Counted from the first letter of the stretch, positions 24,085-38,028 are shown. The stretch is 64,000 nt of DNA from Pisaster brevispinus (GCA_023634235.1 JAMKCF010000015.1:6549698-6613697), one strand, 5' to 3'. A program made the numbers and translations. The notes: generated by a model not told the origin, from the letters alone.

Positions 24085-27000
24085 ATGACCAGCAGGTGGG
24101 GCTACTCCGAACGATCCTCAAAAGCATCCCCAATGGGATTTTTGTACACGCAGCTGTCAAAGAAACAAAGACAACGTAAGGACGCTCAAATCACCCTCAG
24201 AATAATACCGGATTTTCACAAGTTTTACACCATTAGAACGCCCGTCTCAAAGGCTCTCTCTTCCCTGAGTTTCGTTAAGGTGACAATTTTGTAGGCGGGG
24301 CCAGCGTCCTGGAAGTAGGGCTGCCCGAAACTCCTCTGTAGTACATGCCCACGTCATCGCCAGTGAGAAAAAGCCGGCACAGAAAGGTCCGAAATAAATT
24401 CTGCGCTAAGCTTGAGAATAACTCCCGAACTAGGCATGCTAGAGAGACAAAATTTGTACCTGACTCTGCCTTGAATATCCCTGCATCCGAAGATCTAACT
24501 TTTAGCTTGGCGGAGGGCAAGCTTCATACCGAAATGACCAGCAGGTGGGGCTACTCCGAACGCTCCTCAAAAGCATCCCCAATGGGATTTTTGTACACGC
24601 AGCTGTCAAAGAAACAAAGACAAAGTAAGGACGCTCAAATCACCCTCAGAATAATACCGGATTTTCACAAGTTTTACACCATTAGAATGCCCGTCTCAAA
24701 GGCTCTCTCTTCCCTGAGTTTCGTTAAGGTGACAATTTTGTAGGCGGGGCCAGCGTCCTGGAAGTAGGGCGCCCGAAACTCCACTGTAGTACATGCCCAC
24801 GTCATCGCCAGTGGGAAAAAGCCGGCACAGAAAGGTCCGAAATAAATTCTGCGCTAAGCTTGAGAATAACTCCCGAACTAGGCATGCTAGAGAGACAAAA
24901 TTTGTACCTGACTCTGCCTTGAATATCCTTGCATCCGAAAATCTAACTTTTAGCGTGGCGGAGGGCAAGCTTCATACCGGAAATGACCAGCAGGTGGGGC
25001 TACTCCGAACGCTCCTCAAAAGCATCCCCACTGGGATTTTTGTACACGCAGCTGTCAAGGAAACAAAGACAAAGTAAGGACGCTCAAATCACCCTCAGAA
25101 TAATACCGGATTTTCACAAGTTTTACACCATTAGAACGCCCGTCTCAAAGGCTCTCTCTTCCCTGAGTTTCGTTAAGGTGACAATTTTGTAGGCGGGGCC
25201 AGCGTCCTGGAAGTAGGGCTGCCCGAAAATCCACTGTAGTACATGCCCACGTCATCGCCAGTGAGAAAAAGCCGGCACACAAAGGTCCGAAATAAATTCT
25301 GCGCTAAGCTTGAGAATAACTCCCGAACTAGGCATGCTAGAGAGACAACATTTGTACCTGACTCTGCCTTGAATATCCCTGCATCCGAAAATATAACTTT
25401 TAGCGTGGCGGAGGGCAAGCTTCATACCGGAAATGACCAGCAGGTGGGGCTACTCCGAAGGCTCCTCAAAAGCATCCCCAATGGGATTTTTGTACACGCA
25501 GCTGTCAAAGAAACAAAGACAAAGTAAGGACGGTCAAATCCCCCCTTAGAATAATACCGGATTTTCACAAGTTTTACACCATTAGAACGCCCGTCTGAAA
25601 GGCTCTCTCTTCCCTGAGTTTCGTTAAGGTGACAAATTTGTAGGCGGGGCGAGCGTCCTGGAAGTAGGGCTGCCCGAAACTCCACTGTAGAACATGCCTA
25701 CGTCATCGCCAATGAGAAAAACCCGGCACAGAAAGGTCCGAAATAAATTCTGCGCTAAGCTTGAGAATAACTCCCGAACTAGGCATGCTAGAGAGACATA
25801 ATTTGTACCTGACTCTGCCTTGAATATCCCTGCATCTGAAAATCTAAATTTTAGCGTGGCGGAGGGCAAGCTTCATACCGGAAATGACCAGCAGGTGGGG
25901 CTACTCCGAACGCTCCTCAAAAGCATCCCCAATGGGATTTTTGTACACGCAGCTGTCAAGGAAACAAAGACAAAGTAAGGACGCTCAAATCACCCTCAGA
26001 ATAACACCGGATTTTCACAAGTTTTACACCATTAGAACGCCCGTCTCAAAGGCTCTCTCTCCCCTGAGTTTCGTTAAGGTGACAATGTTGTAGGCTGGGC
26101 CAACGTCCTGGAAGTAGGGCTGCCCGAAACTCCACTGTAGTACATGCCCACGTCATCGCCAGTGAGAAAAAGCCGGCACAGAAAGGTCCGAAATAAATTC
26201 TGCGCTAAGCTTGAGAATAACTCCCGAACTAGGCATGCTAGAGAGACAAAATTTGTACCTGACTCTGCCTTGAATATCCCTGCATCCGAAAATCTAACTT
26301 TTAGCGTGGCGGAGGGCAAGCTTCATACCGGAAATGACCAGCAGGTGGGGCTACTCCGAACGCTCCTCAAAAGCATCCCCACTGGGATTTTTGTACACGC
26401 AGCTGTCAAGGAAACAAAGACAAAGTAAGGACGCTCAAATCACCCTCAGAATAATACCGGATTTTCACAAGTTTTACACCATTAGAACGCCCGTCTCAAA
26501 GGCTCTCTCTTCCCTGAGTTTCGTTAAGGTGACAATTTTGTAGGCGGGGCCAGCGTCCTGGAAGTAGGGCTGCCCGAAACTCCACTGTAGTACATACCCA
26601 CGTCATCGCCAGTGAGAAAAAGCCGGCACACAAAGGTCCGAAATAAATTCTGCGCTAAGCTTGAGAATAACTCCCGAACTAGGCATGCTAGAGAGACAAA
26701 ATTTGTACCTGACTCTGCCTTGAATATCCCTGCATCCGAAAATCTAACTTTTAGCGTGGCGGAGGGCAAGCTTCATACCGGAAATGACCAGCAGGTGGGG
26801 CTACTCCGAACGCTCCTCAAAAGCATCCCCAATGGGATTTTTGTACACGCAGCTGTCAAAGAAACAAAGACAAAGTAAGGACGCTCAAATCACCCTCAGA
26901 ATAATACCGGATTTTCACAAGTTTTACACCATTAGAACGCCCGTCTCAAAGGCTCTCTCTTCCCTGAGTTTCGTTAAGGTGACAATTTTGTAGGCGGGGC

Positions 27001-30000
27001 CAGCGTCCTGGAAGTAGGGCTGCCCGAAACTCCTCTGTAGTACATGCCCACGTCATCGCCAGTGAGAAAAAGCCGGCACAGAAAGGTCCGAAATAAATTC
27101 TGCGCTAAGCTTGAGAATAACTCCCGAACTAGGCATGCTAGAGAGACAAAATTTGTACCTGACTCTGCCTTGAATATCCCTGCATCCGAAAATCTAACTT
27201 TTAGCGTGGCGGAGGGCAAGCTTCATACCGGAAATGACCAGCAGGTGGGGCTACTCCGAACGATCCTCAAAAGCATCCCCAATGGGATTTTTGTACACGC
27301 AGCTGTCAAAGAAACAAAGACAACGTAAGGACGCTCAAATCACCCTCAGAATAATACCGGATTTTCACAAGTTTTACACCATTAGAACGCCCGTCTCAAA
27401 GGCTCTCTCTTCCCTGAGTTTCGTTAAGGTGACAATTTTGTAGGCGGGGCCAGCGTCCTGGAAGTAGGGCTGCCCGAAACTCCTCTGTAGTACATGCCCA
27501 CGTCATCGCCAGTGAGAAAAAGCCGGCACAGAAAGGTCCGAAATAAATTCTGCGCTAAGCTTGAGAATAACTCCCGAACTAGGCATGCTAGAGAGACAAA
27601 ATTTGTACCTGACTCTGCCTTGAATATCCCTGCATCCGAAGATCTAACTTTTAGCTTGGCGGAGGGCAAGCTTCATACCGAAATGACCAGCAGGTGGGGC
27701 TACTCCGAACGCTCCTCAAAAGCATCCCCAATGGGATTTTTGTACACGCAGCTGTCAAAGAAACAAAGACAAAGTAAGGACGCTCAAATCACCCTCAGAA
27801 TAATACCGGATTTTCACAAGTTTTACACCATTAGAATGCCCGTCTCAAAGGCTCTCTCTTCCCTGAGTTTCGTTAAGGTGACAATTTTGTAGGCGGGGCC
27901 AGCGTCCTGGAAGTAGGGCGCCCGAAACTCCACTGTAGTACATGCCCACGTCATCGCCAGTGGGAAAAAGCCGGCACAGAAAGGTCCGAAATAAATTCTG
28001 CGCTAAGCTTGAGAATAACTCCCGAACTAGGCATGCTAGAGAGACAAAATTTGTACCTGACTCTGCCTTGAATATCCTTGCATCCGAAAATCTAACTTTT
28101 AGCGTGGCGGAGGGCAAGCTTCATACCGGAAATGACCAGCAGGTGGGGCTACTCCGAACGCTCCTCAAAAGCATCCCCACTGGGATTTTTGTACACGCAG
28201 CTGTCAAGGAAACAAAGACAAAGTAAGGACGCTCAAATCACCCTCAGAATAATACCGGATTTTCACAAGTTTTACACCATTAGAACGCCCGTCTCAAAGG
28301 CTCTCTCTTCCCTGAGTTTCGTTAAGGTGACAATTTTGTAGGCGGGGCCAGCGTCCTGGAAGTAGGGCTGCCCGAAAATCCACTGTAGTACATGCCCACG
28401 TCATCGCCAGTGAGAAAAAGTCGGCACACAAAGGTCCGAAATAAATTCTGCGCTAAGCTTGAGAATAACTCCCGAACTAGGCATGCTAGAGAGACAACAT
28501 TTGTACCTGACTCTGCCTTGAATATCCCTGCATCCGAAAATATAACTTTTAGCGTGGCGGAGGGCAAGCTTCATACCGGAAATGACCAGCAGGTGGGGCT
28601 ACTCCGAACGATCCTCAAAAGCATCCCCAATGGGATTTTTGTACACGCAGCTGTCAAAGAAACAAAGACAACGTAAGGACGCTCAAATCACCCTCAGAAT
28701 AATACCGGATTTTCACAAGTTTTACACCATTAGAACGCCCGTCTCAAAGGCTCTCTCTTCCCTGAGTTTCGTTAAGGTGACAATTTTGTAGGCGGGGCCA
28801 GCGTCCTGGAAGTAGGGCTGCCCGAAACTCCTCTGTAGTACATGCCCACGTCATCGCCAGTGAGAAAAAGCCGGCACAGAAAGGTCCGAAATAAATTCTG
28901 CGCTAAGCTTGAGAATAACTCCCGAACTAGGCATGCTAGAGAGACAAAATTTGTACCTGACTCTGCCTTGAATATCCCTGCATCCGAAGATCTAACTTTT
29001 AGCTTGGCGGAGGGCAAGCTTCATACCGAAATGACCAGCAGGTGGGGCTACTCCGAACGCTCCTCAAAAGCATCCCCAATGGGATTTTTGTACACGCAGC
29101 TGTCAAAGAAACAAAGACAAAGTAAGGACGCTCAAATCACCCTCAGAATAATACCGGATTTTCACAAGTTTTACACCATTAGAATGCCCGTCTCAAAGGC
29201 TCTCTCTTCCCTGAGTTTCGTTAAGGTGACAATTTTGTAGGCGGGGCCAGCGTCCTGGAAGTAGGGCGCCCGAAACTCCACTGTAGTACATGCCCACGTC
29301 ATCGCCAGTGGGAAAAAGCCGGCACAGAAAGGTCCGAAATAAATTCTGCGCTAAGCTTGAGAATAACTCCCGAACTAGGCATGCTAGAGAGACAAAATTT
29401 GTACCTGACTCTGCCTTGAATATCCTTGCATCCGAAAATCTAACTTTTAGCGTGGCGGAGGGCAAGCTTCATACCGGAAATGACCAGCAGGTGGGGCTAC
29501 TCCGAACGCTCCTCAAAAGCATCCCCACTGGGATTTTTGTACACGCAGCTGTCAAGGAAACAAAGACAAAGTAAGGACGCTCAAATCACCCTCAGAATAA
29601 TACCGGATTTTCACAAGTTTTACACCATTAGAACGCCCGTCTCAAAGGCTCTCTCTTCCCTGAGTTTCGTTAAGGTGACAATTTTGTAGGCGGGGCCAGC
29701 GTCCTGGAAGTAGGGCTGCCCGAAAATCCACTGTAGTACATGCCCACGTCATCGCCAGTGAGAAAAAGTCGGCACACAAAGGTCCGAAATAAATTCTGCG
29801 CTAAGCTTGAGAATAACTCCCGAACTAGGCATGCTAGAGAGACAACATTTGTACCTGACTCTGCCTTGAATATCCCTGCATCCGAAAATATAACTTTTAG
29901 CGTGGCGGAGGGCAAGCTTCATACCGGAAATGACCAGCAGGTGGGGCTACTCCGAAGGCTCCTCAAAAGCATCCCCAATGGGATTTTTGTACACGCAGCT

Positions 30001-31280
30001 GTCAAAGAAACAAAGACAAAGTAAGGACGGTCAAATCCCCCCTTAGAATAATACCGGATTTTCACAAGTTTTACACCATTAGAACGCCCGTCTGAAAGGC
30101 TCTCTCTTCCCTGAGTTTCGTTAAGGTGACAAATTTGTAGGCGGGGCGAGCGTCCTGGAAGTAGGGCTGCCCGAAACTCCACTGTAGAACATGCCTACGT
30201 CATCGCCAATGAGAAAAACCCGGCACAGAAAGGTCCGAAATAAATTCTGCGCTAAGCTTGAGAATAACTCCCGAACTAGGCATGCTAGAGAGACATAATT
30301 TGTACCTGACTCTGCCTTGAATATCCCTGCATCTGAAAATCTAACTTTTAGCGTGGCGGAGGGCAAGCTTCATACCGGAAATGACCAGCAGGTGGGGCTA
30401 CTCCGAACGCTCCTCAAAAGCATCCCCAATGGGATTTTTGTACACGCAGCTGTCAAGGAAACAAAGACAAAGTAAGGACGCTCAAATCACCCTCAGAATA
30501 ACACCGGATTTTCACAAGTTTTACACCATTAGAACGCCCGTCTCAAAGGCTCTCTCTCCCCTGAGTTTCGTTAAGGTGACAATGTTGTAGGCTGGGCCAA
30601 CGTCCTGGAAGTAGGGCTGCCCGAAACTCCACTGTAGTACATGCCCACGTCATCGCCAGTGAGAAAAAGCCGGCACAGAAAGGTCCAAAATAAATTCTGC
30701 GCTAAGCTTGAGAATAACTCCCGAACTAGGCATGCTAGAGAGACAAAATTTGTACCTGACTCTGCCTTGAATATCCCTGCATCCGAAAATCTAACTTTTA
30801 GCGTGGCGGAGGGCAAGCTTCATACCGGAAATGACCAGCAGGTGGGGCTACTCCGAACGCTCCTCAAAAGCATCCCCACTGGGATTTTTGTACACGCAGC
30901 TGTCAAGGAAACAAAGACAAAGTAAGGACGCTCAAATCACCCTCAGAATAATACCGGATTTTCACAAGTTTTACACCATTAGAACGCCCGTCTCAAAGGC
31001 TCTCTCTTCCCTGAGTTTCGTTAAGGTGACAATTTTGTAGGCGGGGCCAGCGTCCTGGAAGTAGGGCTGCCCGAAACTCCACTGTAGTACATACCCACGT
31101 CATCGCCAGTGAGAAAAAGCCGGCACACAAAGGTCCGAAATAAATTCTGCGCTAAGCTTGAGAATAACTCCCGAACTAGGCATGCTAGAGAGACAAAATT
31201 TGTACCTGACTCTGCCTTGAATATCCCTGCATCCGAAAATCTAACTTTTAGCGTGGCGGAGGGCAAGCTTCATACCGGAA
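24085..31280. repeat. Higher-order repeat ABCDEFG / ABC / ABCDEF
   Basis: Unit starts: A 24085, 27234, 28582; B 24534, 27683, 29031; C 24983, 28132, 29480; D 25433, 29930; E 25884, 30381; F 26334, 30831; G 26784. A is 449 bp with GAACGATCC, ACAACGTAAG, CTCCTCTG, GAAGATCT, GCTTGGCGG and one G lost. B is 449 bp with GAATGCCCG, GGGCGCCCG, GTGGGAAAA and ATCCTTGC. C has CCCCACTGGG, GAAAATCCAC, CACACAAAGG, GACAACATTT and AAATATAAC. D is 451 bp with CCCCCCTTAG and GACATAATTT. E has ATAACACC, AATGTTG and GGCTGGGCCAACG. F has CCCCACTGGG, CATACCCACG and CACACAAAGG. The C copies at 28132 and 29480 share AAGTCGGCAC, absent from 24983, so the two right-hand ABC blocks are the most recent pair. Confidence 0.93.
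27234..28581. repeat. Internal ABC duplication (1348 bp)
   Basis: This three-unit block (449+449+450 bp) is followed directly by another A unit at 28582 rather than by D. Its C unit shares the private AAGTCGGCAC mark with the C unit at 29480. A duplication of A-B-C within an already formed A-to-G higher-order repeat is the simplest reading. Confidence 0.88.
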
Positions 31281-34200
31281 ATGACCAGCAGGTGGGGCTA
31301 CTCCGAACGCTCCTCAAAAGCATCCCCAATGGGATTTTTGTACACGCAGCTGTCAAAGAAACAAAGACAAAGTAAGGACGCTCAAATCACCCTCAGAATA
31401 ATACCGGATTTTCACAAGTTTTACACCATTTGAACGCCCGTCTCAAATGCTCTCTCTTCCCTGAGTTTCGTTAAGGTGACAATTTTGTAGGCGGGGCCAG
31501 CGTCCTGGAAGTAGGGCTGCCCGAAACTCCACTGTAGTACATGCCCACGTCATCGCCAGTGAGAAAAAGCCGGCACAGAAAGGTCCGAAATACATTCTGC
31601 GCTAAGCTTGAGAATAACTCCCGAACTAGGCATGCTAGAGAGACAAAATTTGTACCTGACTCTGCCTTGAATATCCCTGCATCCGAAAATCTAACTTTTA
31701 GCGTGGCGGAGGGCAAGCTTCATACCGGAAATGACCAGCAGGTGGGGCTACTCCGAACGCTCCTCAAAAGCATCCCCAATGGGATTTTTGTACACGCAGC
31801 TGTCAAAGAAACAAAGACAAAGTAAGGACGCTCAAATCACCCTCAGAATAATACCGGATTTTCACAAGTTTTACACCATTAGAACGCCCGTCTCAAAGGC
31901 TCTCTCTTCCCTGAGTTTCGTTAAGGTGACAATTTTGTAGGCGGGGCCAGCGTCCTGGAAGTAGGGCTGCCCGAAACTCCACTGTAGTACATGCCCACGT
32001 CATCGCCAGTGAGAAAAAGCCGGCACAGAAAGGTCCGAAATAAATTCTGCGCTAAGCTTGAGAATAACTCCCGAACTAGGCATGCTAGAGAGACAAAATT
32101 TGTACCTGACTCTGCCTTGAATATCCCTGCATCCGAAAATCTAACTTTTAGCGTGGCGGAGGGCAAGCTTCATACCGGAAATGACCAGCAGGTTGGGCTA
32201 CTCCGAACGCTCCTCAAAAGCATCCCCAATGGGATTTTTGTACACGCAGCTGTCAAAGAAACAAAGACAAAGTAAGGATGCTCAAATCACCCTCAGAATA
32301 ATAACGGATTTTCACAAGTTTTACACCATTAGAACGCCCGTCTCAAAGGCTCTCTCTTCCCTGAGTTTCGTTAAGGTGACAAATTTGTAGGCGGGACAAG
32401 CGTCCTGGAAGTAGGGCTGCCCGAAACTCCATTGTAGTACATGCCCACGTCATCGCCAGTGAGAAAAAGCCGGCACAGAAAGGTCCGAAATAAATTCTGC
32501 GCTAAGCTTGAGAATAACTCCCGAACTAGGCATGCTAGAGAGACAAAATTTGTACCTGACTCTGCCTTGAATATCCCTGCATCCGAAAATCTAACTTTTA
32601 GCGTGGCGGAGGGCAAGCTTCATACCGGAAATGACCAGCAGGTGGGGCTACTCCGAACGCTCCTCAAAAGCATCCCCAATGGGATTTTTGTACACGCAGC
32701 TGTCAAAGAAACAAAGACAAAGTAAGGATGCTCAAATCACCCTCAGAATAATACCGGATTTTCACAAGTTTTACACCATTAGAACGCCCGTCTCAAAGGC
32801 TCTCTCTTCCCTGAGTTTCGTTAAGGTGACAATTTTGTAGGCGGGGCCAGCGTCCTGGAAGTAGGGCTGCCCGAAACTCCACTGTAGTACATGCCCACGT
32901 CATCGCCAGTGAGAAAAAGCCGGCACAGAAAGGTCCGAAATAAATTCTGCGCTAAGCTTGAGAATAACTCCCGAACTAGGCATGCTAGAGAGACAAAATT
33001 TGTACCTGACTCTGCCTTGAATATCCCTGCATCCGAAAATCTAACTTTTAGCGTGGCGGAGGGCAAGCTTCATACCGGAAATGACCAGCAGGTGGGGCTA
33101 CTCCGAACGCTCCTCAAAAGCATCCCCAATGGGATTTTTGTACACGCAGCTGTCAAAGAAACAAAGACAAAGTAAGGACGCTCAAATCACCCTCAGAATA
33201 ATACCGGATTTTCACAAGTTTTACACCATTAAAACGCCCGTCTCAAAGGCTCTCTCTTCCCTGAGTTTCGTTAAGGTGACAATTTTGTAGGCGGGGCCAG
33301 CGTCCTGGAAGTATGGCTGCCCGAAACTCCACTGTAGTACATGCCCACGTCATCGCCAGTGAGAAAAAGCCGGCACAGAAAGGTCCGAAATAAATTCTGC
33401 GCTAAGCTTGAGAATAACTCCCGAACTAGGCATGCTAGAGAGACAAAATTTGTACCTGACTCTGCCTTGAATATCCCTGCATCCGAAAATCTAACTTTTA
33501 GCGTGGCGGAGGGCAAGCTTCATACCGGAAATGACCAGCAGGTGGGGCTACTCCGAACGCTCCTCAAAAGCATCCCCAATGGGATTTTTGTACACGCAGC
33601 TGTCAAAGAAACAAAGACAGAGTAAGGACGCTCAAATCACCCTCAGAATAATACCGGATTTTCACAAATTTTACACCATTAGAACGCCCGTCTCAAAGGC
33701 TCTCTCTTCCCTGAGTTTCGTTAAGGGGGCAATTTTGTAGGCGGGCCAGCTTCCTGGAAGTAGGGCTGCCCGAAACTCCACTGTAGTACATGCCCACGTC
33801 ATCGCCAGTGAGAAAAAGCCGGCACAGAAAGGTCCGAAATATATTCTGCGCTAAGCTTGAGAATAACTCCCGAACTAGGCATTCTAGAGAGACAAAACTT
33901 GTACCTGACTCTGCCTTGAATATCCCTGCATCCGAAAATCTAACTTTTAGCGTGGCGGAGGGCAAGCTTCATACCGGAAATGACCAGCAGGTGGGGCTAC
34001 TCCGAACGCTCCTCAAAAGCATCCCCAATGGGATTTTTGTACACGCAGCTGTCAAAGAAACAAAGACAAAGTAAGGAAGCTCAAATCACCCTCAGAATAA
34101 TACCGGATTTTCACAAGTTTTACACCATTAGAACGCCCGTCTCAAATGCTCTCTCTTCCCTGAGTTTCGTTAAGGTGACAATTTTGTAGGCGGGGCCAGC

Positions 34201-34429
34201 GTCCTGGAAGTAGGGCTGCCCGAAACTCCACTGTAGTACTTGCCCACGTCATCGCCAGTGAGAAAAAGCCGGCACAGAAAGGTCCGAAATAAATTCTGCG
34301 CTAAGCTTGAGAATAACTCCCGAACTAGGCATGCTAGAGAGACAAAATTTGTACCTGACTCTGCCTTGAATATCCCTGCATCCGAAAATCTAACTTTTAG
34401 CGTGGCGGAGGGCAAGCTTTATACCGGAA
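31281..34429. repeat. Transition units between mosaic core and right sector
   Basis: The GGATGC/GGACGC marker changes state here: GGACGC at 31281 and 31731, GGATGC at 32181 and 32631, GGACGC at 33081 and 33531, GGAAGC at 33980, then GGATGC in almost all units to the end. Private changes include CACCATTTGAAC (31281), TACATTCTG, CAGGTTGGGC and ATAACGG (32181), GCGGGACAAGC (back half of 32181) and GTATGGCTG (33081). Unit 33531 is 449 bp, with one G lost in GCGGGCCAGC near 33743, GTTAAGGGGGC beside it, and GCATTCTAG, which removes the SphI site. Units 31281 and 33980 both have CAAATGCTC. Confidence 0.8.
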
Positions 34430-37400
34430 ATGACCAGCAGGTGGGGCTACTCCGAACGCTCCTCAAAAGCATCCCCAATGGGATTTTTGTACACGCAGCT
34501 GTCAAAGAAACAAAGACAAAGTAAGGATGCTCAAATCACCCTCAGAATAATACCAGATTTTCACAAGTTTTACACCATTAGAACGCCCGTCTCAAAGGCT
34601 CTCTCTTCCCTGAGTTTCGTTAAGGTGACAATTTTGTAGGCGGGGCCAGCGTCCTGGAAGTAGGGCTGCCCGAAACTCCACTGTAGTACATGCCCACGTC
34701 ATCGCCAGTGAGAAAAAGCCGGCACAGAAAGGTCCGAAATAAATTCTGCGCTAAGCTTGAGAATAACTCCCGAACTAGGCATGCTAGAGAGACAAAATTT
34801 GTACCTGACTCTGCCTTGAATATCCCTGCATCCGAAAATCTAACTTTTAGCGTGGCGGAGGGCAAGCTTCATACCGGAAATGACCAGCAGGTGGGGCTAC
34901 TCCGAACACTCCTCAAAAGCATCCCCAATGGGAGATTTGTACACGCAGCTGTCAAAGAAACAAAGACAAAGTAAGGATGCTCAAATCACCCTCAGAATAA
35001 TACCGGATTTTCTCAAGTTTTACACCATTAGAACGCCCGTCTCAAAGGCTCTCTCTTCCCTGAGTTTCGTTAAGGTGACAATTTTGTAGGCGGGGCCAGC
35101 GTCCTGGAAGTAGGGCTGCCCGAAACTCCACTGTAGTACATGCCCACGTCATCGCCAGTGAGAAAAAGCCGGCACAGAAAGGTCCGAAATAAATTCTGCG
35201 CTAAGCTTGAGAATAACTCCCGAACTAGGCATGCTAGAGAGACAAAATTTGTACCTGACTCTGCCTTGAATATCCCTGCATCCGAAAATCTAACTTTTAG
35301 CGTGGCGGAGGGCAAGCTTCATACCGGAAATGACCAGCAGGTGGGGCTACTCCGAACGCTCCTCAAAAGCATCCCCAATGGGATTTTTGTACACGCAGCT
35401 GTCAAAGAAACAAAGACAAAGTAAGGATGCTCAAATCACCCTCAGAATAATACCGGATTTTCACAAGTTTTACACCATTAGAACGCCCGTCTCAAAGGTT
35501 CTCTCTTCCCTGAGTTTCGTTAAGGTGACAATTTTGTAGGCGGGGCCAGCGTCCTGGAAGTAGGGCTGCCCGAAACTCCACTGTAGTACATGCCCACGTC
35601 ATCGCCAGTGAGAAAAAGCCGGCACAGAAAGGTCCGAAATAAATTCTGCGCTAAGCTTGAGAATAACTCCCGAACTAGGCATGCTAGAGAGACAAAATTT
35701 GTACCTGACTCTGCCTTGAATATCCCTGCATCCGAAAATCTAACTTTTAGCGTGGCGGAGGGCAAGCTTCATACCGGAAATGACCAGCAGGTGGGGCTAC
35801 TCCGAACGCTCCTCAAAAGCATCCCCAATGGGAGATTTGTACACGCAGCTGTCAAAGAAACAAAGACAAAGTAAGGATGCTCAAATCACCCTCAGAATAA
35901 TACCGGATTTTCTCAAGTTTTACACCATTAGAACGCCCGTCTCAAAGGCTCTCTCTTCCCTGAGTTTCGTTAAGGTGACAATTTTGTAGGCGGGGCCAGC
36001 GTCCTGGAAGTAGGGCTGCCCGAAACTCCACTGTAGTACATGCCCACGTCATCGCCAGTGAGAAAAAGCCGGCACAGAAAGGTCCGAAATAAATTCTGCG
36101 CTAAGCTTGAGAATAACTCCCGAACTAGGCATGCTAGAGAGACAAAATTTGTACCTGACTCTGCCTTGAATATCCCTGCATCCGAAAATCTAACTTTTAG
36201 CGTGGCGGAGGGCAAGCTTTATACCGGAAATGACCAGCAGGTGGGGCTACTCCGAACGCTCCTCAAAAGCATCCCCAATGGGATTTTTGTACACGCAGCT
36301 GTCAAAGAAACAAAGACAAAGTAAGGATGCTCAAATCACCCTCAGAATAATACCAGATTTTCACAAGTTTTACACCATTAGAACGCCCGTCTCAAAGGCT
36401 CTCTCTTCCCTGAGTTTCGTTAAGGTGACAATTTTGTAGGCGGGGCCAGCGTCCTGGAAGTAGGGCTGCCCGAAACTCCACTGTAGTACATGCCCACGTC
36501 ATCGCCAGTGAGAAAAAGCCGGCACAGAAAGGTCCGAAATAAATTCTGCGCTAAGCTTGAGAATAACTCCCGAACTAGGCATGCTAGAGAGACAAAATTT
36601 GTACCTGACTCTGCCTTGAATATCCCTGCATCCGAAAATCTAACTTTTAGCGTGGCGGAGGGCAAGCTTCATACCGGAAATGACCAGCAGGTGGGGCTAC
36701 TCCGAACGCTCCTCAAAAGCATCCCCAATGGGAAATTTGTACACGCAGCTGTCAAAGAAACAAAGACAAAGTAAGGATGCTCAAATCACCCTCAGAATAA
36801 TACCGGATTTTCTCAAGTTTTACACCATTAGAACGCCCGTCTCAAAGGCTCTCTCTTCCCTGAGTTTCGTTAAGGTGACAATTTTGTAGGCGGGGCCAGC
36901 GTCCTGGAAGTAGGGCTGCCCGAAACTCCACTGTAGTACATGCCCACGTCATCGCCAGTGAGAAAAAGCCGGCACAGAAAGGTCCGAAATAAATTCTGCG
37001 CTAAGCTTGAGAATAACTCCCGAACTAGGCATGCTAGAGAGACAAAATTTGTACCTGACTCTGCCTTGAATATCCCTGCATCCGAAAATCTAACTTTTAG
37101 CGTGGCGGAGGGCAAGCTTCATACCGGAAATGACCAGCAGGTGGGGCTACTCCGAACGCTCCTCAAAAGCATCCCCAATGGGAGATTTGTACACGCAGCT
37201 GTCAAAGAAACAAAGACAAAGTAAGGATGCTCAAATCACCCTCAGAATAATACCGGATTTTCTCAAGTTTTACACCATTAGAACGCCCGTCTCAAAGGCT
37301 CTCTCTTCCCTGAGTTTCGTTAAGGTGACAATTTTGTAGGCGGGGCCAGCGTCCTGGAAGTAGGGCTGCCCGAAACTCCACTGTAGTACATGCCCACGTC

Positions 37401-38028
37401 ATCGCCAGTGAGAAAAAGCCGGCACAGAAAGGTCCGAAATAAATTCTGCGCTAAGCTTGAGAATAACTCCCGAACTAGGCATGCTAGAGAGACAAAATTT
37501 GTACCTGACTCTGCCTTGAATATCCCTGCATCCGAAAATCTAACTTTTAGCGTGGCGGAGGGCAAGCTTCATACCGGAAATGACCAGCAGGTGGGGCTAC
37601 TCCGAACGCTCCTCAAAAGCATCCCCAATGGGATTTTTGTACACGCAGCTGTCAAAGAAACAAAGACAAAGTAAGGATGCTCAAATCACCCTCAGAATAA
37701 TACCGGATTTTCACAAGTTTTACACCATTAGAACGCCCGTCTCAAAGGCTCTCTCTTCCCTGAGTTTCGTTAAGGTGACAATTTTGTAGGCGGGGCCAGC
37801 GTCCGGAAGTAGGGCTGCCCGAAACTCCACTGTAGTACATGCCCACGTCATCGCCAGTGAGAAAAAGCCGGCACAGAAAGGTCCGAAATAAATTCTGCGC
37901 TAAGCTTGAGAATAACTCCCGAACTAGGCATGCTAGAGAGACAAAATTTGTACCTGACTCTGCCTTGAATATCCCTGCATCCGAAAATCTAACTTTTAGC
38001 GTGGCGGAGGGCAAGCTTCATACCGGAA
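34430..38028. repeat. Imperfect 4-unit higher-order repeat, 1800 bp
   Basis: Units 34430 and 36230, 1800 bp apart, share GCTTTATACC just before the unit start and TACCAGATT (34555, 36355). Units with GGGAGATTT plus TTCTCAAG start at 34880, 35780 and 37130. Unit 36680 has the related GGGAAATTT plus TTCTCAAG. Private changes such as GAACACTCC (34908) and AAAGGTTCTC (unit 35330) separate the copies. Unit 37580 is 449 bp because one T is lost in GTCCGGAAG near 37804. The block looks like a duplicated 4-mer altered by later single-unit exchanges. Confidence 0.82.

Larger units (their letters stand above)
12619..31730. repeat. Central diverged, indel-rich mosaic sector
   Basis: Units here differ from the reference by roughly 7 to 16 substitutions each (hand counts: X about 7, Z about 8, C about 7, D about 16). 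Most carry GGACGC or GGACGG where the flanking sectors have GGATGC. Nearly all of the window's structural indels short of 173 bp fall here, the main exception being the 36 bp deletion at 49503. Marker combinations recur in blocks, giving the higher-order repeats listed separately. Either this sector is older and less homogenised, or it is a distinct subfamily block lying between two young arrays. The sequence alone does not decide between these. Confidence 0.88.
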
